Positions 21,093 to 30,752 of a stretch of 64,000 bases of DNA are shown one piece after another. Origin of the DNA: Achromobacter agilis (GTDB lineage: Bacteria > Pseudomonadota > Gammaproteobacteria > Burkholderiales > Burkholderiaceae_B); the NCBI RefSeq assembly GCF_900496965.1, contig NZ_UFQB01000002.1, positions 248,001 to 312,000 of the forward strand, read 5' to 3'. The notes under the pieces were generated by a model. It did not search any database. It saw nothing but the letters and a program-made list of their open reading frames with translations, and was not told the origin of the DNA. The position numbers and the translations under genes were made by a program. Each line of letters starts with the position of its first letter. Within the stretch, counting starts at the first letter, position 1.

Positions 21093-24000
21093 TGCTCGCC
21101 TACGCCCCGGATTTCCGGCCGGTACATGTCCTCTGCCACCGTCGACGGCACCGCATAGCGGCCCGGCGTCACGACGCGCACCAGGTAGAACACATCCACC
21201 TTGCCGCGTCCCAGCGCCACTGCGGCCACGTAACGGTCGTCGCGGAACTCGCGATGCTTGATGTTGGAGTCGGCCATGGCATCCGCCACGCGGCGCCCGC
21301 CGATGGACCAGTCCTGCATCTCGGGGCTTTGCGACAGGTTCAGGTTCTCGACCTCGAAGCCGGCCGGCACGCGGTCCACCAGCAGCCCGTCAGGGATGTT
21401 CTGGTTGGAGCTGGCCTGCACCCACACCACCAGCATGTCGCCGGTCTGCAGCGTGCCGCCATCCCACGGACGGCCGTCGGGGCGGTACCAGCCGCGCTTG
21501 AGCTGGATGACATCGTTGCGCGGCGCGGGCGCCGAGGTCGGGCTGCCCTGGATGTCGTACTCGACGAACAGGGATTGGCTGCCCAAGTTCTGCAGCTGCG
21601 TGCCAGCCAGGTCCGCCACCGACAGCGACACCGTCTGGTCGCTCTTGCCGCCGGCGAGCACCTTCCGGGCGCCGTTCACCGTCAGCGCGGCTTCCCACGG
21701 AACGTTGTTGTTGCCGCTCACCGCGCGCGCGGCCAGCAGGAGCGACATCTGCTCCTGCGTCGACAGGTACGAACGGTTGCCCAGGCGGCCCGCCAGCTGC
21801 GTCAGCAGGTTTTCGACGCGATCGTGGCGCAGGTCGTACTTGTTGGCCAGCGCGTAGGCGAGCGCATAGTCGCGCACGCCGCTGCCGTAATCGCCAAGCC
21901 ACTCGTCGTAGTAATACGCATTGTTGCCGGCACGGCGCACGTTGATGCCGTATTCGCGCGCCATGGCCTGGTCGAGCGCGGCCTTCATACGCCCTTCGTC
22001 GCCCATGAGCTTGAAGGCAGCCGCCAACTGGATCAGCGGCAGCGGCGAACGCGCGCGCTCCTGGTAGTTGTCGTACAGCTGGCGAACGGTGGACAGCGGC
22101 GCCTTGTTGTCGCGCGCCAGCGCCAGCACGGCGGTGGCCAGGCCGGCGAAGCGGCGGTGGTCTTCCCGCAGGATGTTGGCGTCATCTCCGCTGATGCGGC
22201 CCGCCTCGACATTGCGCTTCAGGTTGGCGGACCACGTGCCGAAGGCGCCCGTGCTCTGCTGCACCTGCTCCAGGAGCCATTGGCGCGAACGGTCCAGCGA
22301 CGCCTCCGGCACCTCGAAGCCCTGGTCGCGGGCGTCCTGCATAAAGCCGACGGCGTAGGCCGTCAGCCACACGTCGCGGGACGACGAGCTGCTCCACAGG
22401 TTGTACGAGCCGACCGCATTGCGCATGCCCGACAGGCGGCCGATCGCGCCGGCCACCTTGGCCGCGCGCTCGGCTTGCGTGCGCGGTTTCAGGCCGAACT
22501 GCTTGGCCGCGTCTTCGTCGATCATCACCCACGGCAAGGTCGCGCTGATGGTCTGCTCGGTGCATCCATAGGGATAGTTGAGCAGGCCTTCGACCAGGCG
22601 GTTGACATTGAACGGCGGACGGTTCGACACGGTCATGCTGACGGTCGTGGAATCCGGATAGTAGGACGCCACCCACGACGCCTGCGGCGCGTTCGATTCG
22701 CCCGGGTTCAGGCGCAGGCGCCGCACCTGGCGTTCGGCCGCGTAGGCCGGCTGCACCTGCAGCACCGACTCGCGCACAATGTGCACGGGCTTGCCGCCGC
22801 CCTGCCCGTCGACGGTCAGGCGCATCAGGCCCAGGCCGTACGAACCGGTGGTGGTGGCGTTGAAGCGCAGCGTGGTGCGCTGCTTGTCCTTGAGCGTCAC
22901 GGTCTTGACGCCGTCGACGATGGCCAGCGGATCCAGCGCTTCCAGCTTGACCGTCACCTTCTGCTCGGCGCCGCTCAGGTTGGTTACGTCCAGCGCAATC
23001 GCCGCCTGGTCGCCCGGCGTGATGAAACGCGGGGTGTTCAGCTCGGCCACGATCGGCGCCGCCACCACCATTTCGGTGTCGGTGCTGCCGTAGTTGTCGG
23101 GCGTGAAGGCCACCGCCATCAGGCGCAGCGTGCCATTGAAATCGGGCAGGTCCAGCGGGATATCCGCCTCGCCCTGCGCGTTCAGCTTCACGGGACCGGA
23201 GAACAGGTCCACCAGCTTGACCTTCTTGGGCAGGCTCTTGCTGTCGCCGCGCATGGCGGCGTCGCCACCCCACTTCAGCTTGCCCTTGGTGCCGTCCATC
23301 TTCTCGATCAGCTTGCCGTACATGTCCAGCAGTTCGGGCGCGTAGCGGTGCTTGCCGAAGAAAAAGTCCAGCGGATCGGGGGTCTTGTACTGGTTGATGT
23401 TCAGGATGCCCACGTCCACGGCCGAGAGGGTCACCATGGCCTGCTTGCCCTGGGCGCCGTCCACCTTGACGCGCACGGTCGTCTTGGTCTCGGGCACGGT
23501 TTTGGGAGCGGCCTCGAGCTTGACCTCCAGCTTGCGGTCGGCGCTGGCGATCGGCAGGAAGGTCAGGCCCAGCGCGCGCGCCGGCGTCACGCGGTCGCCC
23601 TCGCTGCCGGGGCGGAACACCGCCGCGGCGATATACAGGTCGTGCCGCTTCCAGGTCTTGTCGACGGGGATCTCGACCTGCGTGCCCGTGGCCTTCACCG
23701 CCACCCAGGTGGACCACAGCATACGGTCGCCTTCGACGGTGATGAGCGCCTGGCCGTCATGCGGCGGGGTCAGGGTCAGCTTGACGCTGTCGCCCGGCTT
23801 GGCCGGCACGCCTTCCAGCTTCATCTGGACGCGATCGGGGCGGTTGCCCATGGCATCGGCGTCCTGCGCGTTCCAGCCCGCGTAGAAGCGGTAGCGCATC
23901 GTTTCCCCGGTTTCGGCATCCGCGATTTCGAGGCGGTAGCGGCCCCACTTCACGGGCACGGTCAGCGTGGCGCGGTCGGTCAGCGCGATCTCGCGCGAAT

Positions 24001-26287
24001 CCACCAATTCCTCGGTTTCGGTATAGCCGCTGTTCCAGCCGCGCTGGTCGTCGAAGCGCCAGTAGTACTGGCGCTCTTCGCGGAACAGGCGCACCTGCGC
24101 CTGCGCCAGCGGCGCAAGCTTGCCCTGGGCGTCCACGCGCACCACTTCGAAAGCGGCGGGCGCGCCCTCGCGGGCGACGTCGCTGTCGAATTGCGGACGC
24201 ACGGCGATCAGGCGGTCGGCGGGCCACACGCTGCGCTCGATCGAACGCACCACCGGGCGGCCGCCCGATTCCAGCAGGCTGGCCGAGACCCGGACCTTCA
24301 TCGGCGAATGCGTGCCGCCGGTGCGAGGATCGACCTCGAGCTGGCCGCGGCCCTTGTCGTCGAGCGCCGCTTCGGGCAGCTCTTCGAAATGTCGGCGGGT
24401 ATCGTCCGCCACGTCGCCGAAGATGAAGCCCGGCCATTGCTGGGGCAGCGCGTAGCGGTCGCGTTTGACCTGGAAGCTGGACAGGAGCCGGTTGCCGGCC
24501 GCGGGCGCGCCATAGAGGTAGTCGCCCTGCACGTCCACCGTCAGCGTTTCCTCGGGGCTCAGCACCTCCTGCGTGGAGGTCAGCGCCATCTTCATGCGTT
24601 CAGGCAGGAATTCCTCGACCTGGAACTTCCAGGAGGCGTCCGGCGCGCGCGCCGCCGGGTCCACGCGCAGCTCCAGGAGCCACGTGCCGGTCTGCGCATC
24701 CAGCGGCAGATCGACGGTGCGCTCGATGTAGCCCGGCAGGTCCTTGCCGGGCTGCCACAGCGTGGTCAGCACCGTGCGGCCGTCCGGCCGCTTGAGCGTG
24801 GCCGTCAACGGCGACGGCGCCAGCATGCGGCCGTCCAGGTCGCGCGGCAGCACGGACACATGGAAGGTCTCGCCCGGGCGGTACAGGTTGCGCCCGGCAT
24901 AGACGAACAGGCTGTTGGGGCGGGCCGTGTGCCCGCCCGTGTCGAATTCGGACAGATCCAGCGCCGGTTCGCCCAGGGCCAGGACCGTCATTTCCTTGTC
25001 GCGCGAGGCGCGGATGACGCGCGCGTTGGCGAAGCTGCCGTCGAAACGGACGTGGCCCTGCCCGTCGGCGGCCGCCTTGGCCAGCGTCTTGCCGGCGCCG
25101 TCCACCAGCTCGAACACGGCCCCCGAGATCGCGGTGCCGCTCTTGAGCGAAACGGAATAGGCTTCGATACGGTCGGTATAGCGGCGTGCGTGCAGGCCGA
25201 TATCGCTGACGTAGAAATACGTCACCTGGTATTCATAACGGAAACGGCCGGGCTGGCTCATCACGGCAACATAGATGCCGGGCTCCTGCAGTTCCTTGAT
25301 TCCCTCGACCGGCAGGAATGTGACGTGCCGGCGGTTGGGCTTGTCATCGGTAATGAACCGGCCCTGGTACACGCTGGTCGTGAGCGAGTTCAGGCGGTCC
25401 AGGTCCCAGTTGCTGACCGAGCCCTTCAGGCTGCGGTTGTCGGAATAGCGCCATTCATCGTCGTAGTCGCTGCCGCCCTCGTCGTCTTCGTCAGACGACG
25501 AGCCGGTATTGCGGCCGATGCCCAGCACGGTTTCGAACAGCTCCGGCACGCGCTCGGGCGACACGCGCAGGAACTGCACGTCGACCTCGGGCGTGTTCAC
25601 CGTGGCCACGGGCAGGCCGCCATTCTGGCCGGCCGGCAGCACCACGCCGCGGCTGGCGAAATAGAACGACGGCGGCATGGCCTGCGTCGTCACTTCGCAA
25701 TGCGCGACTTGCGCCAGCTTGCCCGAAGCGCCCGCACCGGGCAGCCCGGCGCGCATCGTGACGGCGTAGGAGCGCTGCGGCTGCACATAAGGGAAATAAA
25801 CGATGCGCGGGTTGTCGCCCACCACCCAATTGCCCTTGAGGATCTTGCCCTTGGGCGCGGAATCGCCTGGCCGGACCGAAGCGGGCTGGTCGCCGGTATT
25901 GGCCGCCGACTCGGTGTCCTGGTCGGACGCGCCGGACGTGGAGCCCGTGTCCGTGACCTGGAGGAAACTGCTCAGCTCGGCCTTGGCATCCACCGGCTGG
26001 GTGAACGTCACGGCAAGGGCCAGAGCGTCGTTGTACTGGCGCGGCTGGCAGGTCAGCGCCGCGAAGGGATCCGCCGCGCCGACGACCGCGGTGGCCGGCA
26101 AGGCCGGCTTGGCGTCATTGCCGCCTGCGCCCGCCGAAGCGGCCGGGCCGGCCGGCTGGGATGCGGCGACGGGCGCCGGGGGAGCCGCCTGGCGGTCTTT
26201 CCCCATCCACCAGCCCAGGCCAACGGCGCCCGCCAATACGACGACGCCGGCTGTCGCCAGCCAGGTCTTGCTGATCTTTCCACTCAC
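21047..26287 (-). CDS. Bacterial alpha-2-macroglobulin family protein (YfhM-like)
   Basis: At 1746 residues this is the largest protein here. It starts with a membrane anchor (residues 9-28, W-L-A-T-A-G-V-V-V-L-A-G) and no lipobox, then a variable Ala/Pro/Gly-rich linker, macroglobulin repeats, and the thioester motif C-T-E-Q at residues 1242-1245, followed by an alpha-alpha toroid and a receptor-binding-like end. Such proteins are thought to trap attacking proteases in the periplasm. The neighbouring PBP1C may repair the wall at the breach. The anchor differs from the E. coli protein, which is a lipoprotein. Confidence 0.94.
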   Translation of the reverse strand: MSGKISKTWLATAGVVVLAGAVGLGWWMGKDRQAAPPAPVAASQPAGPAASAGAGGNDAKPALPATAVVGAADPFAALTCQPRQYNDALALAVTFTQPVDAKAELSSFLQVTDTGSTSGASDQDTESAANTGDQPASVRPGDSAPKGKILKGNWVVGDNPRIVYFPYVQPQRSYAVTMRAGLPGAGASGKLAQVAHCEVTTQAMPPSFYFASRGVVLPAGQNGGLPVATVNTPEVDVQFLRVSPERVPELFETVLGIGRNTGSSSDEDDEGGSDYDDEWRYSDNRSLKGSVSNWDLDRLNSLTTSVYQGRFITDDKPNRRHVTFLPVEGIKELQEPGIYVAVMSQPGRFRYEYQVTYFYVSDIGLHARRYTDRIEAYSVSLKSGTAISGAVFELVDGAGKTLAKAAADGQGHVRFDGSFANARVIRASRDKEMTVLALGEPALDLSEFDTGGHTARPNSLFVYAGRNLYRPGETFHVSVLPRDLDGRMLAPSPLTATLKRPDGRTVLTTLWQPGKDLPGYIERTVDLPLDAQTGTWLLELRVDPAARAPDASWKFQVEEFLPERMKMALTSTQEVLSPEETLTVDVQGDYLYGAPAAGNRLLSSFQVKRDRYALPQQWPGFIFGDVADDTRRHFEELPEAALDDKGRGQLEVDPRTGGTHSPMKVRVSASLLESGGRPVVRSIERSVWPADRLIAVRPQFDSDVAREGAPAAFEVVRVDAQGKLAPLAQAQVRLFREERQYYWRFDDQRGWNSGYTETEELVDSREIALTDRATLTVPVKWGRYRLEIADAETGETMRYRFYAGWNAQDADAMGNRPDRVQMKLEGVPAKPGDSVKLTLTPPHDGQALITVEGDRMLWSTWVAVKATGTQVEIPVDKTWKRHDLYIAAAVFRPGSEGDRVTPARALGLTFLPIASADRKLEVKLEAAPKTVPETKTTVRVKVDGAQGKQAMVTLSAVDVGILNINQYKTPDPLDFFFGKHRYAPELLDMYGKLIEKMDGTKGKLKWGGDAAMRGDSKSLPKKVKLVDLFSGPVKLNAQGEADIPLDLPDFNGTLRLMAVAFTPDNYGSTDTEMVVAAPIVAELNTPRFITPGDQAAIALDVTNLSGAEQKVTVKLEALDPLAIVDGVKTVTLKDKQRTTLRFNATTTGSYGLGLMRLTVDGQGGGKPVHIVRESVLQVQPAYAAERQVRRLRLNPGESNAPQASWVASYYPDSTTVSMTVSNRPPFNVNRLVEGLLNYPYGCTEQTISATLPWVMIDEDAAKQFGLKPRTQAERAAKVAGAIGRLSGMRNAVGSYNLWSSSSSRDVWLTAYAVGFMQDARDQGFEVPEASLDRSRQWLLEQVQQSTGAFGTWSANLKRNVEAGRISGDDANILREDHRRFAGLATAVLALARDNKAPLSTVRQLYDNYQERARSPLPLIQLAAAFKLMGDEGRMKAALDQAMAREYGINVRRAGNNAYYYDEWLGDYGSGVRDYALAYALANKYDLRHDRVENLLTQLAGRLGNRSYLSTQEQMSLLLAARAVSGNNNVPWEAALTVNGARKVLAGGKSDQTVSLSVADLAGTQLQNLGSQSLFVEYDIQGSPTSAPAPRNDVIQLKRGWYRPDGRPWDGGTLQTGDMLVVWVQASSNQNIPDGLLVDRVPAGFEVENLNLSQSPEMQDWSIGGRRVADAMADSNIKHREFRDDRYVAAVALGRGKVDVFYLVRVVTPGRYAVPSTVAEDMYRPEIRGVGEQWSTVEIRDRGAKRP

Positions 26288-26443
26288 GGCACATCTCCCG
26301 CTTACTTAATATATTGCGCAGCCCCTTTGCGGCGGGGCTGCCAACCGTCCCTCCCGCGCGCTTCTCCGGTACGCGGGCACCGCTTTCAAATTATCTGAAC
26401 AGCACAACGCCGCCATGACAGGCGGCGTATTCGATTCCAGATT

Positions 26444-26758
26444 TCAGACAGGTTCCATCACGCATTGCAGGGGATGCTGGCGCGCCCGCGCATATTGCGC
26501 CACCTGCGCAATCCGCGTGGCGGCCAGATCGCGGGGATAGACCCCGCATACGCCACGCCCTTCGTGATGCACCTGCAGCATGATCCGCGTTGCTTCTTCG
26601 TGATTCTTATTGAAGAACTTCTGCAGTACTTTCACGACGAACTCCATCGGGGTGTAGTCGTCATTGAGCAGCAGGACCTGATACATCGGAGGCGGAGCGG
26701 CGCGAGCCGGTGCCTTCTCGACGGCCAAATCGTGCTGGGTATCCAAGGTAGAACTCAT
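26444..26758 (-). CDS. clpS: ATP-dependent Clp protease adaptor ClpS
   Basis: The 104-residue protein has the ClpS core with [16 protein letters not shown] near residues 26-41, which includes the conserved N-D-D and M-E-F of the N-degron pocket, and the [11 protein letters not shown] segment. It delivers N-end-rule substrates to ClpA. It is divergent from the cold-shock gene, and 156 bases without a gene separate it from the macroglobulin gene. Confidence 0.96.
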   Translation of the reverse strand: MSSTLDTQHDLAVEKAPARAAPPPMYQVLLLNDDYTPMEFVVKVLQKFFNKNHEEATRIMLQVHHEGRGVCGVYPRDLAATRIAQVAQYARARQHPLQCVMEPV

Positions 26759-26840
26759 AGGGCCGCTATTCTATTTAAACTGGGGACGGCTAGCATGTAA
26801 CTTACGGAAAATTACACGTAGAAATGCGTAGTTTCCATAC

Positions 26841-26870
26841 TTGACGCCGCAAAGAAAAGCGGCGCATTAT
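26841..26870 (+). promoter_or_regulatory. Likely promoter of the cold-shock gene
   Basis: TTGACG at 26841-26846 and CATTAT at 26865-26870 are separated by 18 bases. Transcription from here would leave a leader of roughly 105-110 bases before the cold-shock start at 26985, the kind of long 5' untranslated region known for csp mRNAs. No other gene lies between. Confidence 0.45.
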
Positions 26871-26984
26871 CCACGCATTCTGGGGTTTTCAACTCATCGA
26901 AAATCTGCCAGGAAGCCGGAGGGGGGACAGGGGTCTAGGCCGCGATGCCCTTCTGTCAACATACGATTCAATGAGGCAGTCCGC

Positions 26985-27230
26985 ATGTCTGATACGACCG
27001 CAACCGCCGTCCAAGGGGACAATCCCAAATCGACGGGCACCGTCAAATGGTTCAACGATGCAAAGGGGTTTGGCTTCATTACGCCCGACGACGGCGGTGA
27101 AGATTTGTTCGCCCATTTTTCGTCCATCCAAATGAATGGTTTTAAAACCCTGAAAGAAGGCCAGAAAGTGGCCTTCGAGATTATTCAGGGGCCCAAGGGC
27201 AAACAGGCGCTGAATATCACTGCTGCCTGA
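26985..27230 (+). CDS. Cold-shock domain protein
   Basis: The 81-residue protein is a single cold-shock domain with both RNA-binding motifs visible: K-G-F-G-F-I (RNP1) and D-L-F-A-H-F (RNP2). Before it are about 16 residues rich in Thr/Ala/Asn. It acts as an RNA chaperone or antiterminator. The ATG at 26985 has GAGG 8 bases upstream; a longer frame from 26841 would begin inside the promoter. A strong terminator follows. Such CspA-like genes beside clpS/clpA are common in related bacteria. Confidence 0.95.
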   Translation: MSDTTATAVQGDNPKSTGTVKWFNDAKGFGFITPDDGGEDLFAHFSSIQMNGFKTLKEGQKVAFEIIQGPKGKQALNITAA

Positions 27231-27270
27231 GTTACCCTTAAAGCGCAACAGCAAGGTTGCGCCATTATCA

Positions 27271-27302
27271 GGCGGGGCTTTCGAGCCCCGCCTTGTTATT
27301 TT
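27271..27302 (+). terminator. Rho-independent terminator after the cold-shock gene
   Basis: A perfect 9-base GC-rich stem (27271-27279 with 27284-27292) closes a TTCG tetraloop and is followed by TTGTTATTTT. It sits 40 bases after the cold-shock stop and before the DUF192 gene, so the two are separate transcripts. Confidence 0.85.
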
Positions 27303-27319
27303 CTTCCGCTGCCAGGCCC

Positions 27320-27832
27320 ATGTCCAAGAACGCCGCTTTGTTTTCCATCAGTCGTACATTGTTTGAATCATCGTTCTTCAAGGCAGCCCGGCCGGCCCTG
27401 GCCGCGTTTTTCCTAGCAGCAGCCACAGCGGCAGCCCTACCCGCGACCGCCCAGCAAACCGGTCCGCAACCCCAGTTGCGCACCACTCAGCTTTCCGCCG
27501 GCATCCATATTATCCGCGCGGAAGTCGCCGATTCGGACGAAACCCGCCGCAACGGCCTCATGTTCCGCCGCGAACTGCCGGGCAACGACGGCATGCTGTT
27601 CGTCTTCGAGCAGCCGGACGTGCAGTGCTTCTGGATGCGCAACACCATTCTGCCGCTCTCGATTGCCTTTATCGCCGACGACGGCACGATCGTCAACATT
27701 GAAGACATGGCGCCCCAGACCGAAGACCCCCATTGCGCCAAGAAACCGGTGCGCTATGCGCTCGAGATGGTCCAGGGGTGGTTCGACCAGCACGGCATCA
27801 AGGCCGGCAAGAAGCTGGACGGCCTGCCCTGA
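27320..27832 (+). CDS. DUF192-family secreted protein
   Basis: The 170-residue protein has a signal peptide (hydrophobic stretch about residues 20-43 ending in P-A-T-A-Q-Q) and a DUF192 domain with hallmarks R-R-N-G-L-M-F-R, F-W-M-R-N-T and a V-R-Y-A-L-E segment. The family is widespread, mostly exported and of unknown biochemical role. The ATG at 27320 is chosen because the frame upstream passes through the terminator of the preceding gene. The ribosome site is weak. Confidence 0.88.
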   Translation: MSKNAALFSISRTLFESSFFKAARPALAAFFLAAATAAALPATAQQTGPQPQLRTTQLSAGIHIIRAEVADSDETRRNGLMFRRELPGNDGMLFVFEQPDVQCFWMRNTILPLSIAFIADDGTIVNIEDMAPQTEDPHCAKKPVRYALEMVQGWFDQHGIKAGKKLDGLP

Positions 27833-27853
27833 CGCGCGTCGCGGTCCCGCAAC

Positions 27854-27880
27854 AAAAAGGGAGCCCTGAGGCTCCCTTTT
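27854..27880. terminator. Bidirectional terminator between DUF192 gene and thiolase gene
   Basis: The stem GGGAGCC/GGCTCCC with a CTGA loop has five A residues before it and four T residues after it. It can stop both the rightward DUF192 transcript and the leftward thiolase transcript. Confidence 0.8.
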
Positions 27881-27922
27881 CGTTTCCGCCCCCGAATCGG
27901 CGGCGCAACGGGCGAACGGCGC

Positions 27923-29128
27923 TTACACGCGTTCGATGATCAGAGCGATGCCCTGGCCCACGCCGATGCACATGGTGCACAGCGCGTAGCGGCCGCCGGT
28001 GCGGTGCAGCTGGTTGATCGCGGTGGTGGCCAGACGGGCGCCGCTGGCGCCCAGCGGGTGGCCCAGGGCGATCGCGCCGCCGTTGGGGTTCACGCGCGGA
28101 TCGTTGTCGGCAATGCCCAGCTGGCGCAGCACGGCCAGGCCCTGAGCGGCGAACGCCTCGTTCAGTTCGATCACGTCCATCTGGTCCAGCGTCAGGCCGG
28201 TCTGTGCCAGCACCTTCAGCGTGGCCGGCGCCGGGCCGATGCCCATGATGCGCGGGGCCACGCCGGCCGTGGCCATGCCGACCACACGGGCGCGCGGGGT
28301 CAGGCCATGGCGGGCGGCGGCCTTTTCGTCGGCCAGCAGCAGCGCGGCGGCGCCGTCGTTCACGCCCGACGCGTTGCCGGCTGTGACGGTGCCGCCTTCG
28401 CGGACCACGCCCTTCAGCTTGGCCAGCGATTCCAGGCTGGTTTCACGCGGGTGCTCGTCCTTGCTGACGACGATGGGATCGCCCTTCTTCTGGGCAATCG
28501 ACACCGGCACGATCTCGGCGTCGAAGAAGCCTTCCTTCTGCGCGCGCGCGGTCTTCTGCTGGCTGGCCAGCGCGAACAGGTCCTGGTCTTCGCGGTTGAT
28601 CTTGAAGTCGTCGGCGACGTTCTCGGCCGTCTCGGGCATCGAATCCACGCCGTACTGCGCCTTCATCAACTTGTTGACGAAGCGCCAGCCGATCGTGGTG
28701 TCGTAGATGGCGGCGCTGCGCGAGAACGCGCTGTCGGCCTTGCCCATGACAAACGGCGCGCGGCTCATGCTTTCCACGCCGCCGGCCAGCATCAGGCCGG
28801 CTTCGCCGGCGCGGATGGCGCGGGCGGCGGTGCCGATGGCGTCCAGGCCCGAGCCGCACAGGCGGTTGAGGGTGGCGCCGGGCACTTCGATCGGCAGGCC
28901 GGCCAGCAGCGTCGCCATGCGGGCCACGTTGCGGTTGTCTTCGCCCGCCTGGTTCGCGCAACCCATGATGGCGTCGTCGAGCTCTTCCCAGCGCACGCCG
29001 GGATTGCGCGCCACGAGGGCCTTGATGGCTACGGCTGCAAGATCGTCGGGGCGCACGGGAGCCAGCGCGCCGCCGTAGCGGCCGAAGGGGGTGCGGATCG
29101 CATCACAGATATAAGCATGCACGGTCAT
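27923..29128 (-). CDS. pcaF: Acetyl-CoA acyltransferase, 3-oxoadipyl-CoA thiolase type
   Basis: The 401-residue thiolase has the acyl-accepting Cys91 in L-N-R-L-C-G-S-G, the G-H-P motif in [11 protein letters not shown] and the second catalytic Cys in [10 protein letters not shown]. The [11 protein letters not shown] form and the length are typical of PcaF/PaaJ thiolases, which split 3-oxoadipyl-CoA to succinyl-CoA and acetyl-CoA. No other beta-ketoadipate or phenylacetate gene is adjacent, so a general beta-ketothiolase role cannot be excluded. Confidence 0.88.
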   Translation of the reverse strand: MTVHAYICDAIRTPFGRYGGALAPVRPDDLAAVAIKALVARNPGVRWEELDDAIMGCANQAGEDNRNVARMATLLAGLPIEVPGATLNRLCGSGLDAIGTAARAIRAGEAGLMLAGGVESMSRAPFVMGKADSAFSRSAAIYDTTIGWRFVNKLMKAQYGVDSMPETAENVADDFKINREDQDLFALASQQKTARAQKEGFFDAEIVPVSIAQKKGDPIVVSKDEHPRETSLESLAKLKGVVREGGTVTAGNASGVNDGAAALLLADEKAAARHGLTPRARVVGMATAGVAPRIMGIGPAPATLKVLAQTGLTLDQMDVIELNEAFAAQGLAVLRQLGIADNDPRVNPNGGAIALGHPLGASGARLATTAINQLHRTGGRYALCTMCIGVGQGIALIIERV

Positions 29129-29284
29129 GGGAAGCTCGAAGTAAGTGAGAAAAAACCGGATCGGCCGATCTTAACGCAGGCCTCGCGCACCATACTGGCG
29201 CATCAAGAGGATGTCCGCAGCACGGACAGTGTCCAATGGATGTTCACTTCAGTGCCGCCGCGCGGACGCGGCGCCAGGCGCCGC

Positions 29285-30679
29285 TCAGGGCGCGGGCGGC
29301 CGGGCCGCGCGCCCCGCGTCAACGATCGCCTGCCGGCGGAAACGCCCCGCGGCCAGGTGATAGAACGGCTGCGGGCAGAACTGGCGCGATACGCCCGACG
29401 CCAGCAGGGACGCCACCAGCATCCAAAACAGCATGGGCTGGCTGCCCGTCATTTCCATCACCACCACGCTGGCGGTCAACGGCGCCTGGGTAGCGGCGGC
29501 CAGGAAGGCGGCCATCGAGATCAGCACCAGCACGCGGTGGTCCACGCCCTCCCCCGCGAGTTGCCAGATATGGTGGCCGATGCCCGCGCCGGTGGTCAGG
29601 GCCGGCGTGAAGATGCCGCCCGGTATGCCCGCCCAATAGGAAGCGACGGTGGCCGCCAGTTTGGCCAGGCCGAAACTCGCCGGCGCGGTATCGTGGCCCG
29701 ACAGCAGGTCCGCCGCCACGCCGTATCCCGTGCCGTAGACGCTGCCCGCCGTGCTCAGGCCGATCGCCGCGAGGAGCAGGCCCATGATGAAAGCCACCCA
29801 GATCGGATGCGCGCGTATCCAGGCGCGCCAGGCGCGCGGCGCGCTGCCCGTCACGCCTTTGCCCAGCAGGTTCGCGAAAATGCCGCCCAGCGCGCCGTTG
29901 AGCGCCGCGCAGATGACCACCCACGTCACCATGCCGTGGGCCAGCGGCGCGCCGCCAAAGACGCCGAAATACGGGTTGTTTCCCACCACGGCCACGACCA
30001 GGAAGCCGGAGGCCAGCACGCCGATCAGCACCAGCCGCTGCCAGCGCAGCACGGTGCCGCGCCCCAGTTCCTCGATGGCAAAGATGACGCCCGCCAGCGG
30101 GGCATTGAAGGCGGCGGCCAGACCGCCCGCCGCGCCGGCGGCGATCAGTTCGTTGGAATGGAATCCGCGCAGCTGCACGCCGCGCCGCTTCCAGAAATCG
30201 CCCCAGGCCAGCATAAGCGCTGCGCCGACCTGCACCGAAGGCCCCTCGCGGCCGATCGAGGCGCCCGCCAGCATGCCGAAAAACGCCAGGGGAATTTTCC
30301 AGAGCGTCTGCCCCAGCGGCACCAGGCTGGTCTGGCTGGGACCCGGCGGCAGCGACAAGGCGCCGATGACTTGGGGAATGCCGCTGCCCGAGGCATTGGG
30401 CGCATAGCGCAGCGTCAGCCAGCGCAACCCGGCCAGGGCCAGCGGCAGCACCACCACGGCGAGCCAGCCGTTGTATGCCACCCAGGCGCGGTTCCATTCC
30501 AGCGCCTTGTCGGCCAGGTACGCGAAACCCAGCGACATCAGCGCCACCAGGCCGGCGCCGCCCAGCAGCAAGCCCATCTGCACGCTCTTGCGCGACAGGC
30601 GGTTGATCTGGCGCACTTTGCGGTGCGCCCACCGGCGCGGGGCGGCCAATATCCGGCGCAAGGATTCGGGCAGGTTCAT
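29285..30679 (-). CDS. ClC-family chloride channel/antiporter
   Basis: The 464-residue membrane protein carries the ClC selectivity segments: G-S-G-I-P at residues 98-102, G-R-E-G-P at 143-147 with the gating glutamate Glu145, and P-G-G-I-F-T-P. The internal glutamate pair in P-L-A-G-V-I-F-A-I-E-E is kept, which favours a proton/chloride antiporter like E. coli ClcA over a passive channel. There is no CBS domain. The 5' leader is a C-rich run without an evident Shine-Dalgarno sequence. Confidence 0.92.
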   Translation of the reverse strand: MNLPESLRRILAAPRRWAHRKVRQINRLSRKSVQMGLLLGGAGLVALMSLGFAYLADKALEWNRAWVAYNGWLAVVVLPLALAGLRWLTLRYAPNASGSGIPQVIGALSLPPGPSQTSLVPLGQTLWKIPLAFFGMLAGASIGREGPSVQVGAALMLAWGDFWKRRGVQLRGFHSNELIAAGAAGGLAAAFNAPLAGVIFAIEELGRGTVLRWQRLVLIGVLASGFLVVAVVGNNPYFGVFGGAPLAHGMVTWVVICAALNGALGGIFANLLGKGVTGSAPRAWRAWIRAHPIWVAFIMGLLLAAIGLSTAGSVYGTGYGVAADLLSGHDTAPASFGLAKLAATVASYWAGIPGGIFTPALTTGAGIGHHIWQLAGEGVDHRVLVLISMAAFLAAATQAPLTASVVVMEMTGSQPMLFWMLVASLLASGVSRQFCPQPFYHLAAGRFRRQAIVDAGRAARPPAP

Positions 30680-30689
30680 GGGCGTAGCG

Positions 30690-30716
30690 GGCTGGGGGGA
30701 GGTGGGGGGGGTGGGA
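30690..30716 (+). other. G-quadruplex-forming motif before the ClC gene
   Basis: Four runs of three or more G residues on the plus strand are separated by 1-4 bases (30690-30692, 30695-30700, 30704-30712 and 30714-30716). The tract lies in the 73-base gap between the chemotaxis receptor stop and the ClC start, on the template strand for both genes. Confidence 0.6.
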
Positions 30717-30752
30717 AGCCGCCCACCTTACCATTGCTGCACGCCCAATGGG

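Noticed and set aside
21092-26398. 1768-codon plus-strand frame opposite the macroglobulin gene
   Set aside because: Despite its size it is an antisense shadow; the minus-strand product has clear domains, a membrane anchor and the C-T-E-Q thioester.
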